Below, piece after piece: positions 1 through 10,899 of a stretch of DNA of 64,000 bases. The position numbers and the translations under genes were made by a program. The DNA lies in contig CM053326.1 of assembly GCA_028583605.1 (NCBI GenBank), positions 8,378,587 to 8,442,586 on the forward strand, in the 5' to 3' direction. How positions within the stretch are numbered: the stretch's first letter is position 1; every line of letters begins with the position of its first letter. The notes beneath the pieces were generated by a model that had not been told where the DNA came from, did not search any database, and saw nothing but the letters and a program-made list of their open reading frames with translations. This DNA comes from Dastarcus helophoroides. Lineage: Eukaryota; Arthropoda; Insecta; Coleoptera; Bothrideridae.

Positions 1-401
1 GGTATGATCGCCGATGATGCAGTAATGCGAAACCTGGTCCGGTGTTAGCAAATATTTAACGAAAACCTTGTGGAATTTTTAAATTTTGTTACATTTTTTA
101 TAGTTATGAATATTAAAGAATTCCACGAAAATGTCGAAAATGTCAATTACGTTAAATTTGAGACGAAGAAGCTTCACGCTAAGGCAGTTCTGATGCTATT
201 TGTCATAAAAAGGACAACAAAAGAATAGAGGCGCAACATTTTTTGACGGATTGAATCTGAATCTCATTTTCTGGTACATGTTATTAAAACTGTTAAATTT
301 TCTGTACAGGTTGCTACAAATTTAATTCTTACCACTAGGAATTTGGAAACGATAAGAGATAAAGTACAACTTGGTTCGAAGCAAAGTTGCAGCTTAATAT
401 A
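1..401. other. unassigned AT-rich sequence
   Basis: No coding region or repeat boundary is recognised before the foldback element. The last four bases (398-401, TATA) match TATA at 1756-1759 and may be the left target-site duplication of the next feature. Confidence 0.5.
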
Positions 402-1755
402 CCGGGTGGACCATAAGTAATGATACACAGAGCAATGGTGAATTTTTCGAATAAAAATAATGTGATTTAGCTACATTTACCAGGGTGTCAAAGTTGAAAA
501 AAAATTTTCGATTTTTTCGTTTAATTATGGAATGAATTATAATATAGGCACGAAATTTGGCACAAGGAGGTTTCTTAAGTCGACAAACTTTAATTTGCTA
601 ATATATTACCAATAGCTGATAGAGGGCGCTACCTGCGCTATCCTCCATAATTCTAAATCATCATAACTTTTTTGTGCACTCACGTATATCAATTTTAAAT
701 GGGTTACTTTATTTCTCCATATTTTTTGTGTAAAAAAGGGGTACTTTCTAAACGTTGATACGAGCAGCCGTTTCCAAGATATTTGCCTCTAAAGCTTGAC
801 GTGCCTTGTTTTTAAATTATTAAGATATTGAATTTTCGAAGTAGGTTTAAAAAAAAAGTAATCATAAGACAAGTTTGAAACTAATTTATGTCAAATATTA
901 CTTTGCTGATAATATTATTACCTAAATTTTGGAAAATTCTATAAGGAAAATCCAAAAAATTAAGACGTAATTTATTCTCCAACATAGAGACGTGAGATAT
1001 GATCTCTGAATCCGCACAAGAAAATTTTAATAGTCTGGGTGGTTAAAGCAGATACTTGGAGATGAATTTCAATAAAAGACAGCCAGAATTTTAATTATTT
1101 TCAATCCCTCTACATGAAAAAGGTCTTTTCCCCCATACTTATTTTTGAAAATAAATTTTGTTTTGGTATTTTATCTAAATTTGCTACAGAAATTTAAAAA
1201 ATATGTGTAATAATAATGTCAGTAGAGTAATATTTGATATGAACTATTTTAGAGTCAGTCTTATTACTTTTAATTTGAAACCTACTGCGAAAAATTCACA
1301 TTTACATAACTTAAAATAAACGTACAGCAAACTTTGAAGACAAATATCTTGAAAACGGTTGCTTGTATCAACATTTAGATAGTATACCTTTTTTACATAA
1401 AAAATGTAGGTAAATAAAAACATCTCTTTAAAATAAGTCTACATGAAGGCACAAAAAAGTTATGATGCTTTAGAATAATACAAGGTAGCGCAGGTGGCGC
1501 CCCCTATGAGTTACTGACAATCTGTTAGCAGATTAGAATTTCTTAACCAAATAAACCCCCCTATGCCAAATTTCTTGTCTATAGTGAAATGTGTTCATGA
1601 GTTATGCGAAAAAATCAGAATATGTTTTTCAACTTTGACACCCTGTTTCTCTGTTAATATCAACTTTTGGTATAAGATAAATGTGGCTAACTCAGGTTAT
1701 TTTTATACGAAAAATCTACTCTTGCTCTATGTACCATTACTTAAGGTCCACCCTG
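402..1755. repeat. foldback (long inverted repeat) element, family A, copy 1
   Basis: The two halves are diverged inverted copies of each other over almost the whole length. The left end begins CCGGGTGGACCATAAG and the right end is its near complement (CTTAAGGTCCACCCTG). Internal landmarks recur inverted: a CAGGGTGTCAAAGTTG block near 483 and its complement near 1630, and a GGGCGCTACCTGCGC block near 625 and its complement near 1490. TATA flanks both ends. A second copy lies at 32124-37123. No plausible protein is encoded, so this looks like a non-autonomous DNA element whose transposase source is not in the window. Confidence 0.85.
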
Positions 1756-1759
1756 TATA

Positions 1760-3454
1760 TCTAATAAGATGATGATGAGGTTCTAATTTATTTTCAAGAT
1801 ATCTGCAAAAAATTATTTTATAGAAAAATTCGTTTGAATAATAATTAATGTTATTTATTTCAGTTGTGGTAAAAATATTAGAAAACAAAAAAACTTTCGC
1901 ACGCCAACTTTTTTTGGCTCACATTATATAATTCTTAGATTTTCGAGGAGACATTGATTTTTTTGTACAACCATCATCTTTGCATTCGTTATGCTGTGAT
2001 TTAAAGACAAAATTGTCAACGAAAATTCAATGCGTAATTTGTGCAGCTTCTATTTCCATCACAATTAGTACAATACACTTCGATATCTTAGATTCACAGT
2101 GCATTGCACAATTTCTAAGATTCCTTCTATCTCACATTATTAAATATCGGCAGCTGAAGATTGTTCTTCGGCAATAACAGTTTTGAGCAATGAGTGAGAA
2201 TCAACTAATTATTGATATAAAATGTGTATACATAAAGTATGAATTAAATTTATTACTTGAGTATATATTGTGGAAAATTCCTCTGACAGGAAGATTTTTA
2301 ACTTTAATTCTGCATTTAATCACTTTCGTTTTTAGTTGTAATATCACCTTTGCTTTGAGTATGACACAATGAACCATTTTTTTTGAAAGAAGATCCTATT
2401 TTTTGTTCATTTTAGGCTTTCCATTACTGGATTGCGATTTAAAGATTTTCTGCAAAAAAGTTTGTCCTCCTGAATAATGCCACTTTAAATTTTTTAACGA
2501 GATGTTTCCAGAAAAAGTGATAGAGAAAAAAGAACACTGTGGCAGGTATCATTTTCAGTTAAGTCTTTACTAAATAATGAACCAAGCAAGAAAAGGGCAA
2601 TGTGCTAAATCAGAGTTCCTTATCTCAGACAGTTGATATCTCTCTCCCGTAAAAATTCGTTTGGAACATTTCTAAAGACTAAATATAAATAAAGTACTAT
2701 GTTGTTAAGACATTTAGTCATAAATTCTGGCAAAAGCCCATTTTTTGTCTTAAAAGTTAAAATTAGATTCGTGAAGGCCGGGGTCTAATTAAAGGATACG
2801 CTGAGGCCTCGCAGATAAAAACGATTCGCTTGATATATGGCCATAAACGCTTCTTTAGAAAGAAGCTCTTGCTATATAAAGGATTTGAGGCAAAGACGGT
2901 AGATCTTTTATTTGTTGGTTTTATTTTGATAAATGTTTATAAGTCGGCACATTATCAAACACTTTTCTTCCATATTTTAAGGAGGGCGTGCTTTGGCTCT
3001 TGAATCCATTCCTGTCTAAATGTTTTATTGTTGTTCTTTTCCCGCAGGAAACGCAAAATTTTATTTATGTATCGAGCTACTCTCCTGCGATAAAATGTCA
3101 CCTTCTAAATGTCATAGAGAGGTGCGTAGACGAACAGCATCACAAATATGTTTCAATTTTTTAACACGCATCTCTTCCATTTTTAAATTTCAATTTGAAT
3201 AGCGTGCTCTACTTTTTCGCATTTATTGACATTAAAATTTTTACCATGAACTCCGCTCTGCTTAGAATTTTTCACATTTGACTTTGATAAATGATTTAGG
3301 GATGACTAGAACTATCAAGTAATTTTTCATTGTGTTTGTTAATTTAATTACAAACTGAAATTACTCTTTCTGTTCCTAGTGATGATGCTCATAAAATAAT
3401 GTTACATTTACTAAAGGCTTAACTTATTTTCCAATTATGAACATTATACCCTTA
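1760..3454. other. unassigned stretch
   Basis: About 1.7 kb without a recognisable gene, repeat or RNA. Short open frames (up to about 70 codons) show no motif and are what AT-rich sequence gives by chance. Confidence 0.5.
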
Positions 3455-3640
3455 ATTTTTATGCAGTTTTATTGGCTTTTTCTTCGCCGGCCACTCCTTT
3501 CACCATCCTAAATTTCAGTACCTTCTATTAAGGAATGGCAATCTATAACAGATTGCCATTCCTTAATAAAATGTACTGAAATTTAGGATTGTGAAAGGAG
3601 TGATCGGCGAAGAAAAAGTCAATAAAACTGCATAAAAATA
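3455..3640. repeat. near-perfect 186-bp hairpin
   Basis: The left arm runs inward from ATTTTTATGCAGTTTTATTG and the right arm is its complement, ending at CAATAAAACTGCATAAAAAT. Only a handful of mismatches and small gaps separate arms of about 85-90 bp. The centre is AATCTATAACAGATT near 3541-3555, giving a very small loop. It is either a MITE-like foldback or a hairpin RNA locus. Confidence 0.85.
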
Positions 3641-3758
3641 TGAATACTTCGCAAATAAATTACAGAGAATATTATGCCCTTAACTAGCATGAGAAAACCT
3701 TTACATGCGTATTTGTAACGTTCTGTTCGTATTATACTGTGCAGCTGTTATACTGTAT

Positions 3759-4133
3759 TGTTACGTGCGTTATCGGTTCGAATTGATACACGTGATAGAT
3801 TATACCCACTTTATTACTGAATTAACTCGGCACACTTCAACTGAACAGTAACTCACTAATTATTTACTAATTGCTAACCAACTTATTGCACTTGCTTCTA
3901 ACTGACTGACTTGAGGGAAAACTGACCGCCTTTTTATAGTTTCGGCCCGCGTCTTCCAGAACTTTCGGCAGATAAGGCTTATCGAATGCCGAAATTTCTG
4001 GAATGCTTATCTGCCGTTTGTTTCGTTATCGCGGCCGCTTTCCCCTTATCAGAACCTTCTAGAAACTTTTTTTATTTACTAAATTCTACAATTCTATTCT
4101 AAATCCTATTTCATCTATTTACATTGCGTTACA
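3759..4133 (-). mobile_element. solo LTR, Ty3/gypsy family B
   Basis: On the minus strand it aligns with the 3' LTR at 51125-51482: TGTAACGCAATG start, a GCGGCCGCGATAACG block, a GGCAGATAAGC block, a run of TTAGT/AGTTAG repeats, and an end in GTAACA. It is flanked by perfect 4-bp duplications GTAT (3755-3758 and 4134-4137). No internal element sequence is present, so it is the product of LTR-LTR recombination. Confidence 0.9.
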
Positions 4134-4137
4134 GTAT

Positions 4138-4989
4138 TGAATGATTATGGGAAATTATTATCTCTAGCACTCTGTAAAGCAATACTTTTAATTTTGATTT
4201 TGGATAAATAAAATTCTTTTGTAATTTATCAATATGTTAATTTATAATCAATTCTACAAATGCTTTTGAAGTTCTTTATTCTTTGGCACGACAAATTCCA
4301 TTGTATTCTTTTATTGACTTTTAGTCTAGAAGAATTCATGATTGCATGTTGGCTGTATTGCTTTGTTTTTGGTGGTTTCAAAATTAAAAAAATATATTTG
4401 TCGTAGCGACATCATCAAATTTGCTGCATTGTCAAATGGCTAGCGAACTTATAAAACGCGGCCACATTTCAAAATCATTGTTTATTTCACATTATTTGAG
4501 AATATGACTGCTGTTTTTAGCCATATTAGAATGTAGCTAATCAAGTGACTGCCAGAATGTCGACTAGTTTTGGCAGTGGTGCGAAATCATAATAAACAAC
4601 TAAACTTGGTATAGAATATGTAAATGAGACCAATCAATTTTACAAATAATGATGACTTTTATATTGAACAGTAAGTAAACGGTTACAAAAAAGGCGTATT
4701 ATTATTATCGATTGCAGCACAGTTGTTGGGACGTCTGACGTTGCAATTCAAATGGCTTTTGAAATATAAGCATCTTCTGTTGTAACATTGATTCTTGTTA
4801 GGTTTACAAGAACATGTCTTGAATTCTTGGCCTCCAACTGGGAAACTACTCGCATATTCGCGCACCAATACTCGATTTGTATCAGGAATATTTGTTACAG
4901 AAGAATTGTGAGCTATGTCTAAACTCAGTTCGTCTCTTGAGAATCAAGTCCAAATTGATTTTGTGTCATAAATGTTGATTATTTTTCCT
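4138..4989. other. unassigned stretch
   Basis: No gene or repeat recognised. A short minus-strand open frame (4683-4868) has no domain signal. Confidence 0.5.
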
Positions 4990-6395
4990 TTACGCAAGTC
5001 AAGAAATATCGAACAAGAAGAAAGAAGATAAATTCTGGTTTTTAATTTTCTTAATAATACTGCTACATTGATTAAAATGATCGGCAAATGTAGATTTTTT
5101 CTGCACAATATAATGTTTCGAGACTTTGTTCAGTAAATAATATTTCTTTACATTCAAGCGAAAATAGAAATTTTAGGGGTGAGACTCTAAACAATAAGTA
5201 TTTTCAAACTAAAACTCAATTGTTGACTTATTATATTGATGAAATATCGACATAAAATAAGTAGAAGCTGAAAAAATTAATGTTTTGACTGGCAATCTGG
5301 TAATGCCCAATCCCATCGCCAACCATCATAAAGGTAAACGTTTAATATTATTTCACTTTAACTGCAAAATATATGTCAGAAATAACATTATAGCAATACA
5401 ATTCAAACCATATGTTGGGTTTAATTATTCATATTATTCTACAGAGAAAAATGACTCTGGGGGTAAATTACCCTTTCCAATGATTTTTTGTGTAAAACCC
5501 TGAGATAGGTTAATTTTGTTTTTTATTTTCCTTATGACATTGCCGAATTCCCTAAAATCAAATGATTTAAAAGTTGGTATAAACAAAGAATTAAACCCAC
5601 CCCTATACAAATTAAGGGTCGCAACCCTTTTACATAACTGATATGTTCTTAGAAGCACATTTTTATGGGAAATAACGAAACAATGGTTTTACCAACCAAT
5701 ACCAATTTATTCTTGGGATATTCAAGAAAAACTGTTTTTGGGGGTTATCTTTAGGGGTGGGGAGTTCACCACTAAATCACAAATTTAGCATCTAAAAAAT
5801 TTGTTGATACATTATTTTGATGGAATATCAGCATATAATAAGTTAAATGTGAAAATATAAATGTTTTGATTCGCAATCTATTAATGATCAAATCCATGGG
5901 GTTCTCCAAGCGTCATAAAAATAGGGGTGTTACATTATTTCACTGTTAATACAAAATATATGCCAAAATAATCATTATAGAAATAAAATTGAAAATATAT
6001 GTTGTGTTTTATTTTCCATATTACTGTACAGAAAAAAATTAACTCAAGGGGTAAATCACCCCTTTCAAGAATTTTTTTTGCAAAACCTCGAGACCGGTCG
6101 ATTTGATTTTTTAGTTTTCCTAATAAAATTGTTACATTTAATAAAATTCAGCTGTTCAAAAGTTGATATATAAGAAACAAAATGAAACTCACCCCTATAA
6201 AAATTAAGGGTTGCAACTTTTTAACATAACTACCATGTTTTTAGGAGCGCCTTTTGTAAGAAATAACAGAGCGTTTATCTCATCAAAAAATTCTAATTAA
6301 TTCTTGAGTTATTAAAGAAAAACTGTTTTTTGGGGTTAACTTTAAGGGGTGGTTTCAGCACTTAAATCGCCGAGTTAGCATTTAAAAAAAATACG
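4990..6395. repeat. diverged tandem repeat, unit about 590 bp
   Basis: Two consecutive units (roughly 5200-5790 and 5791-6395) share an ordered series of blocks: GATGAAATATC, AATGTTTTGA, GCAAAATATATG, a GGGGTAAAT..ACCCTTTC block, AACATAACT and GAAAAACTGTTTTT followed by TTAGGGGTGG. The sequence from about 5035 also matches the middle of the unit, so a third, more decayed copy probably precedes them. Units differ by many substitutions. No protein is conserved between units, which argues for a satellite-like or duplicated non-coding element. Confidence 0.8.
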
Positions 6396-8416
6396 GGTCG
6401 AATATTTTTTTATGTACTATAACATATCACAAAATGGAAAATATCGGTGGGGTACACCTCGGGTACTTTCCTTGTTAGTGTAAAGAACTTTTAAGTATTA
6501 ACTAGATGCCTCATGCTTCAAATTTATATCTTATTAATTAATGGAGATATGCCATTGAAACAATACAACTGAGACATCCGGTATATTAGGCGAGTTAATT
6601 TTATCTGATATACCTATATGTATTTTAATTTTTCGCGCTAATACCTTCTATAAGTAGATAACAGTGAAATGGAGAAATAATTTGGAAAGAAATTTTAACA
6701 GTGTGAAACATGCTACGCTTACGTGTAGACATAGGTAATTGAGATTGATTGATAAAATAATTTTCTGTAACCTATACCCACAACAAATAAACGCCGAAAA
6801 CATTTACGTAAATTGGCAGCCTAAAAATCGTCTAGACATAATAATAATTTTGGTGGAACGAGCAGGTCGTTGATTATCTAAAAAATTGATATAAAAATCG
6901 TGTCCTTTGAATCCAAGAAAGATTAAAAAACTCAACCGCTATTGTAACACGTTTCACTAGCTAGGCTATAATCTTCAGAGACATTTCGAATATTTCTCTA
7001 AAGATGATGGCTTGAAATTCATTGACAAGATATTTTTCCGTAATCTAGACAATTTTAAAATCTATCTGATAATTCCATGCAAAATAATTATCGGAGAAAA
7101 CATTATTCCTAATTAATAAGTATAATTTATACAGTCATATACCGTTGGTGTCTATTTTTATTGCAATGCATTTGATTAGATTCTAAAAAATTAGTCTCTG
7201 ACGGCACATCTGCTTCTACAATAAATAAAGATTTGCATTGATGCACATCTAGTTGATTCGTGGTGATATACTAAACACATGGAAATTTTACCTAATTGCA
7301 CCATATTATGAAAGGATAAACATTTACATAAGTAATAAAAAAATTCTGATGAAACTAAATCAAATTATGTATTATTATTTATCTTCTTCTTGGACCTAAA
7401 CTTTTATGTTACAAATTAAATGTGCGACAGTTTCCCTTACGGAAATTATATGCAACTTTACGAACTAACTGGCAGTATATAGGCTGTAACAAATTCGGTT
7501 CTCACTACAGGGATTTCGAAAATGGTAAGATATAGAGAATTGGTTAAATTTGGACAAAGTTCCTTAATTTTGGGATCGGGAATATTCCATTGAGAAACCA
7601 TAATATTTTTTGCTGTTTTTCAGATTTAAAAAAAAAAAGGAAAATTTTTAAGTTTTCTTTTTTTATTTCTTGGCGTTGTTTAAAGGGTAATCGAAAAACT
7701 GAAAATACCTTTTCAATGGTGTTTTTTATCTTTTACAAAATAACATAAAAATTTATTTTATTACAATTGCGTCCTTTCGTAATCATCATCAAGTACGTTA
7801 TTTTAAATACGCACCTTTAGTTTTTATTATATCTGTGTGCAGCTTTGATATATGTGGCTAAAAGTTTTATAACTTTAAGCCCTTGTCAAAGAAAAAACAT
7901 TTTTTTTTCATACTAACTGTGTTAAAATGTTAATGTATTATTTTTTCAGAATTATTAAGTAATTATTATTAACAATGAAATTGTAAACATTTAATTAATT
8001 TCTAAGAACACAAGGGAATGGCATAATAAATAAAAACAAGAAACAACCACTGACCATCACAATAAGGTAATATCTTATGGTCCTACCTTTTTACTTTTTT
8101 GGACGTTTTTCATGCGTTACTGCCTAAATTTGAATTTCTCTCGTTTTTTACCTTTCTACACATGGCTTGGACCTATTTTCAAAAAATTTCGCGCCTATTT
8201 AACCTTTTTGTGTGGATTTTGCCAAGTACTTATAAAGAATTTAAACTGAAATATATTTATACTTGGTAAAATAAACCGATGAAATAGAAATTTAATCCAT
8301 CATAATAACAATAAGAAGCTTTAACCATCAATTTCCAAGAAAAGTAATTTTATAACAATTATTATTATGAGCTTATGGCCCAACCAGCTCCATTCAAGTT
8401 TTAGCTACTATTGTGA
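6396..8416. other. unassigned stretch
   Basis: About 2 kb of AT-rich sequence with no recognisable gene, RNA or clear repeat boundary. Confidence 0.5.
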
Positions 8417-8424
8417 GGCAGCAC

Positions 8425-9066
8425 CAGAGACTAAATAGACTGAACGTTTCAATGTTGTCTCATGCGTACAGTTGAAGCTAAAATGCGGGGAAGTGGGGAG
8501 GTGCATTCTACTACTCTTTGATATGGTCGGATTAAGTAAAATTTATAAATACGAAACTTGCCGCGTAACGGTTCTAACGATTTAGATGAAACTTTAGAAT
8601 TAGGGGCTTTTGGACCAATAGGATAATTTTTATAAGTGCTTTTTGGTAAAAGTTCAGGAGAACTATTTTCAAAGACATCTTGGTTTAATAGTAAAATAAT
8701 TTTCTTTCAATACGCGACGCCTGTGTACAATATTGTTAAGCCGGTGCTGTAAACACGTCATGATTGCAGTGAAATGGCGACGCGCGCACGCCGATAATTG
8801 AATATTTATATATTTTATTTTTACCTACCCAAAGAATGAAACTCTTGATTTTCCTTCACTAATGTGTTCACTGAGGTTTCAACAATGATCCACAATACAC
8901 TTCCCCATATTTAGAGCCCATTTTCTTTAAAAAAAAACCGATGTTATCTTCGCAAAGGTCTGTCAAATAATAAGAGGGCATTGCGAGCTAGATGGAGCTA
9001 GGCTTTCGCCAGGCTTCCAACTGGCTTCACTGCTTACCGTGTTAGGTTCAGTCTATTTAGTCTCTG
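8425..9066. mobile_element. hAT-type MITE (642 bp)
   Basis: Terminal inverted repeats are CAGAGACTAAATAGACTGAA at the left and its exact complement at the right. They are flanked by a perfect 8-bp duplication GGCAGCAC (8417-8424 and 9067-9074). An 8-bp duplication with CAG-type ends is the hAT signature. The interior carries no transposase, so it is non-autonomous. The interior is more GC-rich in places than its flanks. The short inverted repeat is perfect, which suggests a relatively recent insertion. Confidence 0.92.
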
Positions 9067-9074
9067 GGCAGCAC

Positions 9075-9613
9075 ACTTAAATTCCGTTGTTTATTTAATT
9101 TAATTTCAAAGTAAAAACAGATGTTCGGGTAAAATGATAAAATTGCCAGAAGGATATTTCTTTTCTAAAATTCATCTTTAAACCGTCTTATGTAAAGTGC
9201 CTTTATGTGTGGAAAATGCAAAGCTCTCTGAAATTAAACATATAGTTTGGAGTCAACTAAGAGAAAATCGTTTAATTGTTGAAGTAATTTTTTTTGCAAT
9301 AATGTGGTAAGATAAATTAAATCATAACCAACATTATTTTTAGTAAAATGATGGTGGTTATTTCATTAAATGCGTCACGTTCCGCGACATCACATTTGCG
9401 TTAATCAAAATAATAAAAATAATGTTAAATAAATAAATAAAAACAAATCTATCGGTCAATCTCTTTTTAAAATTGTGATTGTAAAATCTAATGTAAAATA
9501 TTTGCACAAAATGTTTTAGCTTACCGGGCTAAAATTAAAAAAATATATGTAATTCTCAAAATGAAAAGGTTTTTTTTAAAGTTTAATCCGCTCGCAAAGG
9601 GTAACCCCATTAT
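9075..9613. other. unassigned stretch
   Basis: No gene or repeat recognised between the MITE and the non-LTR fragment. Confidence 0.5.
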
Positions 9614-10167
9614 GCTTTCAAAGCACTGCGAGTAGGATGCGGAAACAAGGATAGATGGCGATGAATCGCCTTCTTAAACAAGGATAGGTTGTAATTTTAA
9701 GGGAAAATTCCTTTCGGTAACAAGTTCCGTAACTTGGAAATTCTATAGAAAAAAGAGTCTGCACAGGAATTTGCTGCCTCCGACTGTCTAGTACGCCTCA
9801 AGAATATTGCCCTTGGGGGGATTAATCCTATTAGTTCCTGCGAGCATCTTCCATGATAGTACTTGTAGAAAAAAGACAAGTCACCAACCATACGCCTGTG
9901 CTCTAGTGTTTCGAGAGAATCGGTCAGACTCTCGTCATCAATTAGTCGAATTGCTCTTCTTTGAATTAGGTCCAGGTTTAAAGTGTGTTTTGGGGCTGAA
10001 CTCCAAACATGAGAACAGTATTCTAGTTTTGGCCTAACTTGAGCTTTGTAAAGTATGAGTAGTTGATGGAATGTGAGGTACTTTTTAGCTCTAAAAAGAA
10101 AGCCTAGCTTTTGAGAGGCGGATTTGGCAATGGCGCGCACATGATCGTCCCAGTATATTTCCTTCAC
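9614..10167 (-). pseudogene. C-terminal fragment of a jockey/CR1-like non-LTR reverse transcriptase
   Basis: The minus-strand open frame of 156 codons carries the region that follows the reverse transcriptase palm in jockey/CR1-type elements: W(D/N)DHVRAIAKSASQKLGFLF, then YKAQVRPKLEYCSHVWS, then IQRRAIRLI, then a histidine/arginine-rich tail. One in-frame TAA near 9700 is followed by more of the expected C-terminus (SLFKKAIHRHLSLFPHPTRS) to a stop near 9614. The palm with its catalytic aspartates, the endonuclease and the first ORF are missing, so this is a fragment broken at both ends rather than a simple 5' truncation with a preserved tail. Confidence 0.85.
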
Positions 10168-10899
10168 AACTCTAGAAAAATTAAGTGGTCCTAATTTTCA
10201 TAATTCTTTTGTTGTCAAAATATACAGAGAGAAAGTGGCTTTTTTACGCGTTCCATCGTAAAAATAATATGTTGCATTATTTTTATCTTCCAAAGAAAGG
10301 TACTATTAAGACGTAGGTTCTTTTAAAATATCCACCTTTTGAAAAAAAAAAATAAAATAAAGACGTTGGCGTTGCCCAGATTCACGCTAATGGTCGATGT
10401 AATAGCGCGTTACGAAAATATGTAATTTGGACACTGAAACTGGCACCTTAGTGTCTGTCGATGTAGCGAAAACTTTTTTAAATTACGAGTATTTATTTCC
10501 GTGAAGACGCATTTAGAGACATTTAGTTTGTTGTTTTGACCTTTTAATATCTTTTTGTAAAGTATTTTGCCTTTTGAATGCCTTTTGTAGCTGTTCGTTT
10601 TTGTCTAATTTAATATTTTGCTCACCGTTTTACCTTTTTGATTGTGCCTAAGATCCGGCCTCTATAAATCACAAATAAAAAAAAGCAACTGTTAAATTTC
10701 GCTTGTCGCTTTTTATTACCTTCTAGTTATCTATTATTCAAAAATACAAAATAAATTAATCTGAAAATAGATTTTTTTTCCTGATGATAGTTTACCGTTA
10801 CGAAAGATTAGTTATATAAGTTTGATACATCAGTGAAGTCCGAGATTCAAAAGGTATACAAAATACAATAAAAATTAGAGCCCTCTATTTTCAATACCG
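10168..10899. other. unassigned stretch
   Basis: AT-rich, with several T-rich runs. No recognisable gene. Confidence 0.5.

Noticed and set aside
3772..3790. GGTTCGAAT-like T-loop words (also near 23457), suggesting tRNA genes
   Set aside because: They lie within the solo LTRs; no acceptor stem, D-arm or anticodon arm can be drawn around them.
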